The notes under the pieces were generated by a model. The model made no database searches and had not been told where the DNA came from. It saw only the letters and a list, made by a program, of their open reading frames with translations. A stretch of 64,000 nt of DNA, taken from Eriocheir sinensis. Lineage: Eukaryota > Arthropoda > Malacostraca > Decapoda > Varunidae. How positions within the stretch are numbered: position 1 is the stretch's first letter; each line of letters begins with the position of its first letter. A program made the translations under genes and the position numbers. Location: contig NC_066568.1 in assembly GCF_024679095.1 (NCBI RefSeq), forward strand, positions 4,340,218 through 4,404,217. The letters are read 5' to 3'. Shown here piece after piece: positions 63,265 to 64,000 of this stretch.

Positions 63265-63665
63265 TGTTGAGGCAAGATAAGGTAAGGTAAAGTAAAGTAA
63301 TATTATGTAGGTTAGGATGAGGTAAGATAAGGTGAGGTAAGGCAAAATACGGTGAGATAAGGCAAGGCAAGGCAAGGTAAGGTAAGGTAAAGTAATATTA
63401 TGTAGGTTAGGAGAAGGTAAGTTAAGCTAGGTAAAGGTAAGATAAGTTAATGTAATGTAAGGTAAGGAAAGGTAAAGTCAGGTTGAGTAAGGTAACTTAG
63501 GTAAGGTTCAGTCAAGTAAAGTTAAGTGACAAAGTAAAATTAGTAAAGTTAAGGTAAGGAAAGGTAAAGTCAGGTCCGGTGTGGCAAGGGAATGTTGAGT
63601 AAGGTAACTTAGGTAAGGTTCTGTCAAGTAAGGTTAAGTGACAAAGCAAAATTAGTAAAGATAAG
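63265..63665 (+). repeat. Degenerate GGTAA-derived repeats with ~100-bp secondary period
   Basis: AGTAATATTATGTAGGTTAG lies near 63296 and 63391, and GAGTAAGGTAACTTAGGTAA near 63485 and 63597. These are imperfect direct repeats of about 95 and 112 bp built from GGTAA words. They lead into the purer array to the right. Confidence 0.88.
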
Positions 63666-64000
63666 GTAAGGTAAGGTAAGGTAAGGTAAAGTAAGGTAAG
63701 GTAAGGTTAGGTTAGGTTAGGTAAGGTAAGGTAAGGAAAGGTTAGGTAAGGTAAGGTAAGGTAAGGAAAGGTAAGGTAAGGTTAGGTTAGGTAAGGTAAG
63801 GTAAGGTAAGGTAAGGTAAGGTAAGGTAAGGTAAGGTAAGGTAAGGTTAGGTTAGGTTAGGTAAGGTTAGGTAAGGTTAGGTTAGGAAAGGTAAGGTAAG
63901 GTTAGGTTAGGTTAGGTAAGGTAAGGAAAGGTTAGGTTAGGTTAGGTAAGGTAAGGTAAGGTAAGGTAAGGTAAGGTGAGGAAAGGTTAGGTTAGGTCTG
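63666..64000 (+). repeat. Telomere-like TAAGG/TTAGG array, runs off window end
   Basis: About 65 pentamers of TAAGG and TTAGG are present, with runs of up to three TTAGG (for example from 63705, 63845 and 63900) and occasional GAAAGG. TTAGG is more frequent here than in the arrays at 26.7 and 29.0 kb. The G-rich strand points toward the right edge, and the array continues beyond the window. Confidence 0.94.

Overview
This window looks like repeat-saturated, gene-poor eukaryotic DNA, most likely from a decapod crustacean (a crab is plausible). The inference rests on three things: an extreme load of very long (GA)n, (CA)n and (GGA)n microsatellites, pentamer arrays related to the arthropod telomere repeat TTAGG, and several decayed non-LTR retrotransposon tails. 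I found no convincing intact protein-coding gene, no tRNA or rRNA gene and no CRISPR array. Nearly every long open frame is a microsatellite, a minisatellite or a purine/pyrimidine tract that cannot form stop codons.

Layout. 0-5 kb: 20-bp minisatellite, (TC)n, a 1.3-kb pyrimidine tract, a C-rich block, (ACT)n, (GT)n, and a 124-bp higher-order tandem repeat. 5-11 kb: a pyrimidine tract, a 153-bp satellite (5.9-6.8 kb), two hairpin (MITE-like) elements sharing terminal inverted repeats (6.82-7.33 kb), AT-rich tandem repeats, and a GATA-bearing 133-bp repeat. 11-26 kb: the longest (GA)n run (about 298 bp), (TCC)n, alternating purine and pyrimidine kilobase domains, a duplicated unit at 17.4-18.5 kb holding an expanded purine array, and a (CA)n/(GA)n higher-order array at 20.4-21.3 kb. 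26-32 kb: TAAGG/TTAGG arrays, a 31-bp minisatellite, and a CpG-rich island at 31.4 kb. 32-36 kb: 160-bp and 72-bp AT-rich satellites with several copies of a short A-tailed retroposon-like tail. 36-43 kb: three decayed reverse-transcriptase C-terminal relics, duplicated segments that differ by about 1.3 kb of retroelement-bearing DNA, a (TCAG)n field, and 56-bp and 150-bp tandem repeats. 44.4-47.1 kb: a 2.65-kb element with 54-bp terminal inverted repeats and a TTA target duplication (PIF/Harbinger-like), filled by about 64 copies of a 32-bp minisatellite. 47-64 kb: more simple repeats, a 69-bp repeat, duplicated pyrimidine segments, a possible 54-bp exon at 58.9 kb, two more reverse-transcriptase relics (56.8 and 62.5 kb), and a terminal TAAGG/TTAGG array whose purity rises toward the window end.

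There is no operon or pathway to describe. The biology is in repeat birth and expansion, retrotransposon decay, one structurally complete non-autonomous DNA transposon, and telomere-like arrays that all share one orientation. Identities of transposon families come from motif recognition by eye, not from a database search.
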